Shown: positions 35,641 through 44,429 of the stretch, piece after piece
How the letters are laid out: every line of letters starts with the position of its first letter
Position numbering within the stretch: the first letter of the stretch is position 1
Origin: DASTSN01 sp035760665
Lineage (GTDB): Bacteria > Bacteroidota > Bacteroidia > Chitinophagales > Chitinophagaceae
Reading direction: 5' to 3'
DNA: 64,000 nucleotides
NCBI GenBank assembly: GCA_035760665.1
Contig: DASTSN010000071.1
Coordinates: 1-64,000, forward strand
The notes under the pieces: generated by a model
What the model was told of the DNA's origin: nothing
Databases searched by the model: none
The model's input: only the letters and a program-made list of their open reading frames with translations
Translations under genes and position numbers: made by a program

Positions 35641-35851
35641 GTATTACTGCTTTTTGTTTTTGCCGGCCATAGTCAATCTATCAAATAAAAGGTATATGGA
35701 TAACCTGTTCTTTAAGAATGATCTATTTAGCCTTTTGGGTAATTATTATCGGCCATTGACACAATCCGTGAAGAAAGAAACCGGCAAGGAGATGATCCGA
35801 ATCCGGTCTTACGGCACCGGGCTGGGTCAAAATGGCTGCTTTTAAAGTCGG

Positions 35852-35859
35852 CAAAGGTA
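35852..35859 (-). promoter_or_regulatory. -7 promoter box TACCTTTG of queA
   Basis: The minus strand reads TACCTTTGCCG. It implies an unusually long untranslated leader before queA. Confidence 0.5.
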
Positions 35860-35967
35860 TAACATTTCGGATGGAAATAGCGTTTTAATGTGCACATTAT
35901 TTTCACGTTGTCTTGCCGGCTGCAAAACAAATAAGATTCTATATAGCTTCCGGGCTTTCAGGCATCA

Positions 35968-35975
35968 TACATTTG
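35968..35975 (+). promoter_or_regulatory. -7 promoter box TACATTTG
   Basis: It matches TAnnTTTG, 28 bases upstream of the 1278-residue gene at 36004. Confidence 0.55.
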
Positions 35976-36003
35976 AATACATGAAATCATAATACTCGTC
36001 TGC

Positions 36004-39000
36004 ATGATAAAACGATTGACTGTTTGGCTATTCATTTTTACGGCTTTTTTGTCTACGCATGCCCAGGTAAAAGGAAAGGACAAAAACTACCAGGGACTCC
36101 TGTGGGAAATTAGCGGTAATGGCCTGCAAAAGCCCTCTTACCTGTTTGGAACGATGCACGTGAGCAGTAAACTGGTCTTTCACCTGGCTGATTCTTTTTA
36201 CTTAGCTATTCGGCAGGCCGATGTGGTGGCGCTGGAAACCAACCCGGAATCGTGGCAGGAAGACATGAGTCAATTCGACTTCAGCACGGGGGAATGGCAC
36301 AATTCATCACGGTATGCCCTGTATGAACAATTTAACCGTATGCCGAATGATTACCTGAGCATTCACACGCTGGAGTTTGGTAAATACGAGAAACAGCTTG
36401 CGCAAGCCCTGTATAGTAATCCTTCCACCATTAATAATCTTTTGTACCGAACCTATGGCGATAATTCTGCTGATTTTGAAGAGGACACATATCTTGATAT
36501 GTATATCTACCAGGTGGGAAAAAAAATGGGCAAGCGAGTAGCCGGCGTTGAAAATTACGGGGAAAGCATGCGCCTGATGGCAGAAGCCTATAACGATGCA
36601 GCCAAAGACCAAAGCCGTAAAGAAAAAAGCTATGATCTGGACAATGGGTACAGTGCCGATAAAATGCAGGAGGCTTACCGCACCGGCAATCTGGATTTGC
36701 TGGATTCGCTGAATAAGCTGCAAAGTTTTTCGGCTGCATTTGATGAAAAATTTTTGTACCGGCGGAATGAAATCCAGGCCCATTCTATGGACTCAATTTT
36801 AAAAACAGGGTCGTCATTGTTTGTCGGTGTTGGGGCTGCCCATTTACCAGGCGCCAGGGGTGTGATAGAATTACTGCGCCAAAAAGGCTATACGCTCAGG
36901 CCGGTGCTGATGAGCAGCAAAGAGAACAGCCGGCTGAAAGATATGGTTGAAAAGATCAGGGTGCCTGTATCATTTTATACTGTACAATCTGCGGATCATT
37001 TTTTTAGCGTGGATGTTCCCGGAAAACTCTACCCGTCGGACAACAACAATGGGATGGTATACCAGGCGCAGTATGCTGATATGGCAAACGGTAGTTATTA
37101 CATGGTCACCCGCGTTAAAACCAATAATGTAATGTGGGGGCATACACCTGACATATTGTATAAAAAACTCGACAGCCTTTTGTACGAAAATATTCCCGGA
37201 AAAATCCTTTCAAAAAAAGTTATTGAACGGGATGGATACAAAGGGCTTGATATTATCAACCGCACCAGGCGGGGCGATTTGCAGCGGTATCATATTTTCA
37301 TCACCTCATTTGAACTGTTGTTTTTTAAAATGAGCGGTAATAGTGATTACGTAAAAGTAGGTGATGAGGCGGATCATTTTTTTAACAGCATACGCCTGGA
37401 GCAATTTTCAAACACCGGCTGGATTGATTATACGCCATCTTTTGGCGGCTTTTCCGTTCGCCTGCCACACCAGGCGATTATCGGTAACGATGGAAGCTGG
37501 TTGTTTGACGCAGCTGACCAGGTAACCAACACATTTTACCGGGTTGTCCGCACGGATATTCATAACTATCATTTTGCCGGAACAGACACGTTTGATCTGC
37601 GGTTACTGCAGGAAAGCTTTGCCAGTTCGGTATATATTGACAAGATCCTGCAGCGGCGGTTGTTTACATATAACGGTTACCCGGCACTCGACTGCCGCTA
37701 CCGTGATAAGGATGGCTCTCTCTTCCTGGTTCGCTTTATCATACAGGGACCTCATTATTACACACTGGTGGCACATGGTAAAAAAATATTACCGGTCATG
37801 ACATCCTTCCTGAACTCATTCAGGCTGCTACCATTCGTGTACGGCCCGCTGCAGCGGGTGAGCGATTCGGCTATGTATTATGCTGCATTGCAACCCGTTT
37901 CCCGGGAAATAAAAAAAGAGAAAATCAGCATGCCGGGAAACTATTCGTACAACACTGCCGGTATGGATGACGAAGAAGATGCCGACACGATTGAAAAAGA
38001 TGCGCTTGAAAAAGGCGTATACAGGAACATGGTAGTTGCCAATGATTCTACAGGTGAAGAAATTTTTGTTTCCTTTTATAAATCCGGTCGTTACCGTTAC
38101 ATAGCTGACAGCAGCTACCTCCGGCGAAAAGAGGCAGTGAGTCATTTCGGTGGTGATTCTTCCTGGATTATCCGGCGATGCAGCAGTTCTGCATTGCCGG
38201 ATGGTACTCTGGTGTGGGATTATTTCTTATCGGATACCGGCAGCAGCCGGCAGATACATAACCGGGAATATTATCGCAATGGAATCAGCTATTCCGTTGC
38301 CACAGAAACCGACACTGTTTCGCAGCCAAGTATTTTTGTAAGCCGGTTTTTTGAAACTTTCACAGTAGCTGATTCGCTGCCAGCAGTGAATCCATTTGTG
38401 CGTAAATCGGATGTGTTTTTTGCTGATTTTTTCAGTAAGGATTCAGCGGCACATAAACTGGCGGTAAAAAATGTGCGCCAGATCAATATTACGGCGACCG
38501 ATTTACCGATGATAAAAAAAGCCATTCATTCCCTTTCCTGGCAGGAACGGAAATACATGGATATCAAAAAAATATTTATTAGCCGGCTGGCCAGTGTTAC
38601 CACTAATGAATCAGCTGATTTCCTGAAAGAACTTTATTACGCTGCTGAAGATACCATTGAACTGCAGTACGCGGCGCTGAAAACTCTGCTGGAGCAGCAA
38701 ACAACTTATGCCATGCAGGTTTTTGGCCGTATTGTTGCCGAGGAACCGCCCGTGTTTGATGTAGCCAGGAACAGTAACTGGGCAGATTATCCTTCTTCGT
38801 TTTATCTGAAAAATTACACCGGCAACAATGCTTATTCAAATAGAAGTTTTTGGGATGAATTGTATGATTCCTTGCAATTAACCAAAACAATTTTACCGCA
38901 GTTGCTACCACTGATGCAACTGGATGATTATAAATGGCCGGTTCTGAAATTGCTGGGAACTATGGCGGACAGCGGTGTAGTTACAGCGTCTGATTATGAT

Positions 39001-39840
39001 GATTATTTTAAAAAAATATGGCTTGAAACAAGGCTGGAGCTAAAAAAGCAGGTGATTGCAGAAAAGAAAAAAGCGATCGACATGGCCGGGAAGGACGCAA
39101 TGGCAGCAGGTAATACATCTCGCGATAAAGAAGAGGATACCGGGAATGAAAATCTTACTTTGTATGCTACGTTGCTCTTGCCTTTTTACGATATTAATAA
39201 AGACGTGCCGCCGGTGATTAAAAAAATACTTGAATCAGCAGATAACCGGCTCCGGTATTCCGTCACCGCATTGTTACTCAGGAAAAATAAATCAGTACCA
39301 GATAGCCTGTTAAATTATTTTGCCAGTAATGATGATTACCGGTACGAGTTGTATACGGATTTGAAGGAGTCGAATCAACTAGAAAAATTTCCGGCCCGGT
39401 ATAATACACATATTGAGCTTGCCCGCAGCAAGCTTATCTGGTTGAAACAAGGGGATAAACCAGATTCTCTTCTCTATATTAACCGGCTGCCGGCAACATA
39501 TGAAGGCTACCACGGCTATGTGTATTTTTTCCGCTATAAACAAAAGAAAGATGATGATATCTGGCGGATTGCTTCTGTTGGCCTGGTGCCGGAAAAACCA
39601 TCTGTTTTTTCGTTTGATGACAAAAGCGAACTGCAAAATGTTAATTCGTATGCACAATTTCTCACCGCAGCAGCCGATCCGTTTACAGATTTCAGTGATG
39701 CGCAGTTGACTGGTGAGGAACCGGTCAATACCCAGCTGCAGCGATTTTTAAAAATGCTGCTGTATTCAACCCAAAAAAGTGCCCGTGCGTTTTATGACCG
39801 GAATGACCGAAACAGCCTGATTTTTTCGCAACACTATTAG
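36004..39840 (+). CDS. giant secreted TraB/GumN-domain protein with ~980-residue extension
   Basis: The 1278-residue protein has a signal peptide (to about residue 21) and an N-terminal TraB/GumN (Tiki-like) domain at about 30-300. That domain has the GTMH motif (49-52), ALETNPESW and the closing VGAAHLPGARG (His280). Two consecutive modules follow, each opening with a similar beta segment, FFSVDVPGKLYP (about 331) and GGFSVRLPHQ (about 480). Each runs ~150 residues and ends in an FFNSIRLEQ- or FLNSFRLL-like element, reminiscent of PsbP/DUF1795-type domains. The remaining ~600 residues are helical and HEAT-like in places, with no recognised family. Stand-alone TraB/GumN proteins are about 300 residues. 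TraB/Tiki relatives include metalloproteases, so a periplasmic proteolytic or scaffold role is possible but unproven. The stop overlaps the convergent ABC gene by four bases. Confidence 0.85.
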   Translation: MIKRLTVWLFIFTAFLSTHAQVKGKDKNYQGLLWEISGNGLQKPSYLFGTMHVSSKLVFHLADSFYLAIRQADVVALETNPESWQEDMSQFDFSTGEWHNSSRYALYEQFNRMPNDYLSIHTLEFGKYEKQLAQALYSNPSTINNLLYRTYGDNSADFEEDTYLDMYIYQVGKKMGKRVAGVENYGESMRLMAEAYNDAAKDQSRKEKSYDLDNGYSADKMQEAYRTGNLDLLDSLNKLQSFSAAFDEKFLYRRNEIQAHSMDSILKTGSSLFVGVGAAHLPGARGVIELLRQKGYTLRPVLMSSKENSRLKDMVEKIRVPVSFYTVQSADHFFSVDVPGKLYPSDNNNGMVYQAQYADMANGSYYMVTRVKTNNVMWGHTPDILYKKLDSLLYENIPGKILSKKVIERDGYKGLDIINRTRRGDLQRYHIFITSFELLFFKMSGNSDYVKVGDEADHFFNSIRLEQFSNTGWIDYTPSFGGFSVRLPHQAIIGNDGSWLFDAADQVTNTFYRVVRTDIHNYHFAGTDTFDLRLLQESFASSVYIDKILQRRLFTYNGYPALDCRYRDKDGSLFLVRFIIQGPHYYTLVAHGKKILPVMTSFLNSFRLLPFVYGPLQRVSDSAMYYAALQPVSREIKKEKISMPGNYSYNTAGMDDEEDADTIEKDALEKGVYRNMVVANDSTGEEIFVSFYKSGRYRYIADSSYLRRKEAVSHFGGDSSWIIRRCSSSALPDGTLVWDYFLSDTGSSRQIHNREYYRNGISYSVATETDTVSQPSIFVSRFFETFTVADSLPAVNPFVRKSDVFFADFFSKDSAAHKLAVKNVRQINITATDLPMIKKAIHSLSWQERKYMDIKKIFISRLASVTTNESADFLKELYYAAEDTIELQYAALKTLLEQQTTYAMQVFGRIVAEEPPVFDVARNSNWADYPSSFYLKNYTGNNAYSNRSFWDELYDSLQLTKTILPQLLPLMQLDDYKWPVLKLLGTMADSGVVTASDYDDYFKKIWLETRLELKKQVIAEKKKAIDMAGKDAMAAGNTSRDKEEDTGNENLTLYATLLLPFYDINKDVPPVIKKILESADNRLRYSVTALLLRKNKSVPDSLLNYFASNDDYRYELYTDLKESNQLEKFPARYNTHIELARSKLIWLKQGDKPDSLLYINRLPATYEGYHGYVYFFRYKQKKDDDIWRIASVGLVPEKPSVFSFDDKSELQNVNSYAQFLTAAADPFTDFSDAQLTGEEPVNTQLQRFLKMLLYSTQKSARAFYDRNDRNSLIFSQHY

Positions 39841-41552
39841 GCTGATATGCCTTTGGGAATAGAGGCGATCAGGTTTTTCGTGTAGTCATGCGCGGGATTA
39901 AAATAAATAGTATCCGGATTACCAGATTCAATAATCTTTCCTTTTTGCATCACCATTATTCTGTCGCTGATGTAGCGAACCACTGCAAGATCGTGGGAGA
40001 TAAAGATAACGGTAAAGCCAAACTCGTTTTTTAAATCATTCAGCAGGTTAAGCACCTGTGCCTGCACGCTCACATCCAGGGCGGAAACGGATTCATCGCA
40101 CACCAAGAATGACGGGTTTAATGCCAGGGCCCTGGCAATCACAATCCGCTGCCGCTGACCACCGGAAAATTCATGTGGGTAACGATTAAAAAAATCGGCT
40201 GTCAGGTTCACTTTTTCTAATAAGGCAATAGCTTTTTCTTTACGTTCTTTTCTGGATAGTAGCCCGTGAACCCGCATAGGTTCTGTAATGGCTTCACCAA
40301 TAGTCAGGCGTGGGTTTAACGAGGAATACGGATCCTGGAACACCAGTTGGAGGTCTTTCCTCAGAGGTTTTAAGGCTTTTTCATTTTGTGCCGTCAAGTT
40401 TTGCCCGTTGTAATAAATTGTTCCGTGGGTTGGTTCTACCAGTCGCAGCAGTGTTCTGCCAAGTGTTGTTTTCCCGCAGCCAGATTCTCCCACCAGTCCC
40501 AGTATTTCGTCTTTGTAAACAACAAAATTTACATCATCAACCGCGGCAGTAAAACTGACAGGCTTTCCAAATATATTATTACGGGATGGATATAACACAC
40601 TGAGATGTTCTGCCTGCAGGAGTACGGTACTTGGTTGCTGATTTTTATTCTTGGCAATTGCAGAGCCTGTGTTGTTGGGTGGCGGAGTTGCGTGGTCAAG
40701 AAAATCACTTACAACAGGTAAGCGATCTCCTTTTTTATGTAAAACCGGCCGGCAGGTCAGCAGCGCTTTTGTGTATGCATGTGCAGGCTGCCGAAAGATT
40801 TTATCTACAGTATTGTGTTCGAGTATTTCCCCTTTATACATAACAACGGCTCGGTCGGCTATTTCTGCCACCACGCCCAGGTCGTGGGTGATGAAAATAA
40901 CACCCATGTTCACCTGTTTTTGTAAATCTTTGATGAGGGTCAGAATTGTTTTTTGTACCGTTACATCCAGGGCTGTGGTCGGTTCATCACAGATCAGTAA
41001 AGCCGGTTCGCAGGCCATTGCCATAGCAATCATGACTCGTTGTTTTTGGCCGCCGCTTAGCTGGTGAGGGTAGCGGTAAAAAATTTTTGCCGGATCGGGC
41101 AGTTGAACTTTTTCAAACCAGCTAATGGTCTCCCGGGCTGCTTTTTTTCGGGAAACGTTTTTGTGGAGACGAATTGTTTCAGCCACCTGGTCTCCGCAGG
41201 TCATGACCGGGTTGAGAGAGGTCATTGGTTCCTGGAAAACCATCGCAATTTTGTTGCCCCGGATCTGCTGCAGCTCCTTGTCTTTCAGTTGCAGCAGGTT
41301 GATACAGTTTCGTTGGTCTTCTGAAAAAAGGATTTCCCCCTTCGTGAATTTCGCCGGTGGTGCTGGTAACAGTTGCAGGATAGATAGAGAGGTTACGGAT
41401 TTACCAGATCCGGATTCACCTACAAGGGCCACAATTTCTCCCCTGTTCACTGAAAATGAAACATTACGGAGAGCTGTAACCGATTTTTTTTCCGTTACAA
41501 AATCGACGGACAGATTTTTTATTTCTAAGAGAGGCTGCATTTGTGTTATCAT
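39837..41552 (-). CDS. oligopeptide/dipeptide ABC transporter, two fused ATPase domains
   Basis: The 571-residue protein joins an OppD-like and an OppF-like ATPase in one chain, as in GsiA and YejF. Domain 1 has Walker A GESGSGKS, signature LSGGQKQRVMIA and LICDEPTTALDV. Domain 2 has GESGCGKT (about residue 356), FSGGQRQRIVIA and LVCDESVSALDV, where the Walker B glutamate is followed by Ser instead of Pro. The C-terminal portions carry the oligopeptide-binding extension (HAYTKALL and HDYTKNLI). It would energise peptide or nickel-type import, but no permease or binding-protein gene is adjacent. The ATG at 41552 touches the stop of the AMP nucleosidase gene (TGATG), so the two are translationally coupled. 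An in-frame ATG at 41540 is an alternative. Confidence 0.92.
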   Translation of the reverse strand: MITQMQPLLEIKNLSVDFVTEKKSVTALRNVSFSVNRGEIVALVGESGSGKSVTSLSILQLLPAPPAKFTKGEILFSEDQRNCINLLQLKDKELQQIRGNKIAMVFQEPMTSLNPVMTCGDQVAETIRLHKNVSRKKAARETISWFEKVQLPDPAKIFYRYPHQLSGGQKQRVMIAMAMACEPALLICDEPTTALDVTVQKTILTLIKDLQKQVNMGVIFITHDLGVVAEIADRAVVMYKGEILEHNTVDKIFRQPAHAYTKALLTCRPVLHKKGDRLPVVSDFLDHATPPPNNTGSAIAKNKNQQPSTVLLQAEHLSVLYPSRNNIFGKPVSFTAAVDDVNFVVYKDEILGLVGESGCGKTTLGRTLLRLVEPTHGTIYYNGQNLTAQNEKALKPLRKDLQLVFQDPYSSLNPRLTIGEAITEPMRVHGLLSRKERKEKAIALLEKVNLTADFFNRYPHEFSGGQRQRIVIARALALNPSFLVCDESVSALDVSVQAQVLNLLNDLKNEFGFTVIFISHDLAVVRYISDRIMVMQKGKIIESGNPDTIYFNPAHDYTKNLIASIPKGISA

Positions 41553-42322
41553 CAAAAGCGGAGATGTCGTACGGTTAGTCCGTCATTGATGAGTTGTTTC
41601 AGCGAGTCAATGCCGATTTTTAAATGGTTTTCCACATATTTTTCGGTTACTTTTTTATCGCTGGCTTCTGTTTTTACACCTTCGGCCACCATGGGCTGAT
41701 CACTTACCAGTAACAAAGCTCCGGTGGGTATTTTATTATAAAATCCCACTGTGAAGATGGTGGCAGTTTCCATATCGATGGCGTAAGCCCTGATTTTTTG
41801 CAGGTACTGCTTAAAATCTTCATCGTGTTCCCATACCCGACGGTTGGTGGTATAAACAGTACCGGTCCAGTAATCTACCCTGTAATCGCGAATAGTGGTG
41901 GAAACGGCTTTTTGCAGGGCAAATGCCGGCAATGCCGGTACTTCCGAAGGGAAATAATCATTCGAAGTTCCTTCGCCCCTGATTGCAGCAATAGGTAAAA
42001 TCAGGTCACCGATTTTATTCCTCTTTTTCAAACCGCCGCATTTTCCCAGGAATAGGACTGCTTTGGGTTCAATAGCAGTGAGCAGATCCATGATGGTGGC
42101 AGCAGTGGGACTGCCCATGCCAAAATTGATAATAGTGATATCTTCCGACGTGGCACATTGCATGGGTCTGTCTTCACCTTTAATCACTACGTTGTTCCAT
42201 TCGGCAAAAAGATTAACGTAATTGCCAAAGTTGGTCAGCAGGATGTATTTCCCAAAATTTTCAAGCTTCTCCCCGGTGTAACGGGGTAGCCAGTTTAGAA
42301 CAATTTCTTCTTTCGTCTTCAT
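41552..42322 (-). CDS. amn: AMP nucleosidase, short form
   Basis: The 256-residue enzyme of the nucleoside phosphorylase fold hydrolyses AMP to adenine and ribose 5-phosphate. Visible are INFGMGSPTAATIMDLLTAIEPK, FLGKCGGLKK, the ribose-binding AIDMETATIFTVGF and the base-site LLVSDQPM. E. coli Amn has an additional N-terminal domain (484 residues); the short form is normal in Bacteroidota. Cytoplasmic, purine salvage. The downstream ABC ATPase start overlaps its stop by one base; the divergent gene at 42372 shares the upstream region. Confidence 0.93.
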   Translation of the reverse strand: MKTKEEIVLNWLPRYTGEKLENFGKYILLTNFGNYVNLFAEWNNVVIKGEDRPMQCATSEDITIINFGMGSPTAATIMDLLTAIEPKAVLFLGKCGGLKKRNKIGDLILPIAAIRGEGTSNDYFPSEVPALPAFALQKAVSTTIRDYRVDYWTGTVYTTNRRVWEHDEDFKQYLQKIRAYAIDMETATIFTVGFYNKIPTGALLLVSDQPMVAEGVKTEASDKKVTEKYVENHLKIGIDSLKQLINDGLTVRHLRF

Positions 42323-42358
42323 ATCCTTATCTGTTAAATGCTGCTAATTTAAAACAAT

Positions 42359-42366
42359 TATTTTCG
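42359..42366 (+). promoter_or_regulatory. near-consensus -7 box TATTTTCG adjacent to a start codon
   Basis: One mismatch to TAnnTTTG; it ends five bases before the ATG at 42372. Confidence 0.35.
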
Positions 42367-42371
42367 TGGAT

Positions 42372-42815
42372 ATGATAATCGTGAAATATCCCGAACCGGA
42401 TTTCCGGCTGAAGAAGGAAGACGGCAAGGAATTTATCTTCGATACCATCCGCAAACAATGGATCAGGCTGACGGAGGAAGAATGGGTGCGGCAAAATTTT
42501 ATTGCATACCTGGTGCGGGTATTGCAGTACCCGGCTTCCATGATCGCGATCGAAAAGGAAATTACGTTAGGCGATCTAAAAAAGCGGTTTGATATTCTGG
42601 TGTATAACCGGTCGCATCAGCCCTGGATGCTGGTGGAGTGCAAGCGGCAGGACGTGCCAGCTGGCGATACAGTACTCGAGCAGGCCCTGCGATATCACAT
42701 CAGTATTCCTGCAGCGGTTATTGTCATTACAAATGGCGATGTCACATTTGGCTGGCGAAAAATTAACGGTCAGCTGGTGGGCATTGATGGTTTGCCGGCA
42801 TGGGGTAGTACCTGA
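42372..42815 (+). CDS. stand-alone HsdR N-terminal-like PD-(D/E)XK protein
   Basis: The 147-residue protein matches the N-terminal nuclease-like domain of type I restriction subunits (PF13588). It has a helical start (EWVRQNFIAYLV), then the core KRFDILVYNRS and WMLVECKRQDV, giving the PD-(D/E)XK ligands Asp in RFDI, and Glu and Lys in ECK. Then follow AGDTVLEQALRYH and VITNGDVTFGW. It lacks the helicase part and no hsdS or hsdM is nearby, so it is not a restriction system by itself. Such single-domain proteins recur in Bacteroidota and may act in DNA repair; the role is unknown. I start at ATG 42372; an in-frame GTG at 42366 overlaps the promoter box. Confidence 0.85.
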   Translation: MIIVKYPEPDFRLKKEDGKEFIFDTIRKQWIRLTEEEWVRQNFIAYLVRVLQYPASMIAIEKEITLGDLKKRFDILVYNRSHQPWMLVECKRQDVPAGDTVLEQALRYHISIPAAVIVITNGDVTFGWRKINGQLVGIDGLPAWGST

Positions 42816-42831
42816 TTTTTGATGCCCAACA

Positions 42832-42861
42832 AAAAATCCTGCCGGGATGAGCAGGATTTTT
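42832..42861. terminator. bidirectional terminator between the PD-(D/E)XK gene and gdhA
   Basis: An 11-bp perfect stem (42832-42842 with 42851-42861), A-tract on the left and T-tract on the right, serves both convergent genes. Confidence 0.88.
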
Positions 42862-42883
42862 GCAATAGGCATTTGTATTTTGT

Positions 42884-44299
42884 TTATGGGAAAATACCCA
42901 GTTCAGCATAGGCTGTGCCGACTTTGTTAATAGCAACAACGTATGCGGCTGTACGCATATCAGGAATGGCGGGATTTGATTTCCACATTTCCATGATTTC
43001 ACGTGTTGCTGCAATCATTGTTTCTTCCAGTCCGCTATAAACCAGGTCTGCTTCTTCCGGTCCGTGCATGATAAATTCCCGCTCATGCTTGCTTACCTGC
43101 TTACCGGTCAGTTCCTCGATTTGTCCTATTATATGAGTATTCAAATTTTCGGTAAAGCGTTTTTCCATTCTTCCGTAGCGCACATGGCTCAGGTTCTTCA
43201 GCCATTCAAAATAAGAAACTGTTACACCACCAGCGTTGAGATACATGTCCGGGACCACCAATACGCCATTTTTGATAAGTATTTCATCGGCTTCCGGTGT
43301 AAGCGGGCCATTAGCAGCTTCGCCAATCAATTTGGCTTTCACGCGGGATGCATTTTCGCCGTTAATGACATTTTCGAGTGCCGCAGGAATCAGAATGTCA
43401 CATTCAAGTTCCAGTGCATCGGAGGTATTGGTAATATTCGTTGCACCGGGGAAATTCAATATAGAACCGGTTGCTTTCCTGTGTTTAAATACAGCATCAA
43501 CATCCAGCCCGTTGTCGCTGCGGATGGCTCCTTCATATTCCGCCAGCGCAATAACTTTAGCGCCAGCCTGCTGGAAAAATTTAGCGGAATGATAGCCTAC
43601 ATTCCCCAATCCCTGCACCACCACTTTTTTCCCTTCCACACCCACGGTCATACCGAGTTTTTCCATCACGTCCGGCATGTTACAAACCTCTCTCAGCCCG
43701 TAAAAGACACCCAGTCCTGTGGCTTCCCGACGACCACGTACACCCCCTTGTGTAACTGGCTTACCGGTAACGCAGCCGAGCGCATCAATCTCTCCCGGTC
43801 TCATGCTTGTGTAGGTATCCAGGATCCAGGCCATTTCCCGTTCGCCGGTGCCGTAATCAGGTGCAGGAACATCGGTGCCAGGTCCGATAAAATTCTTTTT
43901 AATCAATTCAGAGGTGTAGCGGCGGGTAATTTTTTCGAGGTCGTAAGCAGAATACTTTTTGGGATCAATCGCAATACCTCCTTTGGCGCCGCCGAAAGGA
44001 ACATTCACAATGGCACATTTGTAGGTCATCAGTGCGGCCAGGGCCATCACCTCGTCAAGGTTTACGGTTGTGGCAAATCGGATCCCGCCTTTACAGGGTG
44101 TTTTATGGTGAGAATGTTGTACACGGTAAGCTTTTATCACCTCTATTTTATCGCCAATTTTGACAGGAAAATGCATGCGGTAAACGCTGTTGCACTGTTT
44201 AATTTGTTCCAGGATGCCCGGATCCCAGTTGGTAAACTTTGCTGCTTTGTCAAAGCTTTGTTCCACTGCTCCAAAAAAACTATAAGTACTGTCTGACAT
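42884..44299 (-). CDS. gdhA: Glu/Leu/Phe/Val-type glutamate dehydrogenase
   Basis: The 471-residue enzyme interconverts glutamate and 2-oxoglutarate plus ammonia with NAD(P). In the substrate domain are HHKTPCKGGIRF (Lys70), MTYKCAIVNVPFGGAKGGI (Lys94, Lys106) and the catalytic Asp in DVPAPDYGT. The cofactor domain has VVVQGLGNVG (230-235), and NPAIPDMRTAAYVVAINKVG closes the chain. Length and the PFGGAKGG type fit the NAD-linked or dual-specificity hexameric class rather than the E. coli NADP form; the cofactor is inference. It is monocistronic. Confidence 0.93.
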   Translation of the reverse strand: MSDSTYSFFGAVEQSFDKAAKFTNWDPGILEQIKQCNSVYRMHFPVKIGDKIEVIKAYRVQHSHHKTPCKGGIRFATTVNLDEVMALAALMTYKCAIVNVPFGGAKGGIAIDPKKYSAYDLEKITRRYTSELIKKNFIGPGTDVPAPDYGTGEREMAWILDTYTSMRPGEIDALGCVTGKPVTQGGVRGRREATGLGVFYGLREVCNMPDVMEKLGMTVGVEGKKVVVQGLGNVGYHSAKFFQQAGAKVIALAEYEGAIRSDNGLDVDAVFKHRKATGSILNFPGATNITNTSDALELECDILIPAALENVINGENASRVKAKLIGEAANGPLTPEADEILIKNGVLVVPDMYLNAGGVTVSYFEWLKNLSHVRYGRMEKRFTENLNTHIIGQIEELTGKQVSKHEREFIMHGPEEADLVYSGLEETMIAATREIMEMWKSNPAIPDMRTAAYVVAINKVGTAYAELGIFP

Positions 44300-44429
44300 A
44301 AATTTTGTTTTATAAACGTTCGTTAATGAATTGAAAAATTAAAAGTAGTTGCTTTGAAATGAATAGTTGCTAAATCTTGTTACATGATCGGTTTAGTGGA
44401 TTTGAAGAAGGACAAAACAACGGAATTGC

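Larger units (their letters stand above)
35641..36003. other. divergent region between queA and the TraB/GumN gene
   Basis: The 363 bases contain a minus-strand TACCTTTG box (35852-35859), giving queA a leader of about 207 bases, and a plus-strand TACATTTG box (35968-35975). On the plus strand a 49-codon frame (35696-35845) has an AAAAGG three bases before its ATG, but lacks a promoter and resembles nothing, so I do not call it. I looked for a preQ1-I riboswitch in the queA leader and did not recognise one. Confidence 0.45.

Noticed and set aside
35696..35845. 49-codon plus-strand frame in the queA leader region
   Set aside because: An AAAAGG precedes the ATG, but there is no promoter and no recognisable family, and it runs antisense to the probable queA leader.
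42372..42815. Type I restriction-modification system
   Set aside because: Only the HsdR N-terminal-like domain exists; the neighbours are AMP nucleosidase and glutamate dehydrogenase, with no methylase or specificity subunit.
43064..44296. 410-codon plus-strand open frame lying antisense to glutamate dehydrogenase
   Set aside because: It is the mirror of a well-conserved gdhA gene; the translation is rich in His, Phe and Cys with no family resemblance, so it reflects codon bias of the real gene.
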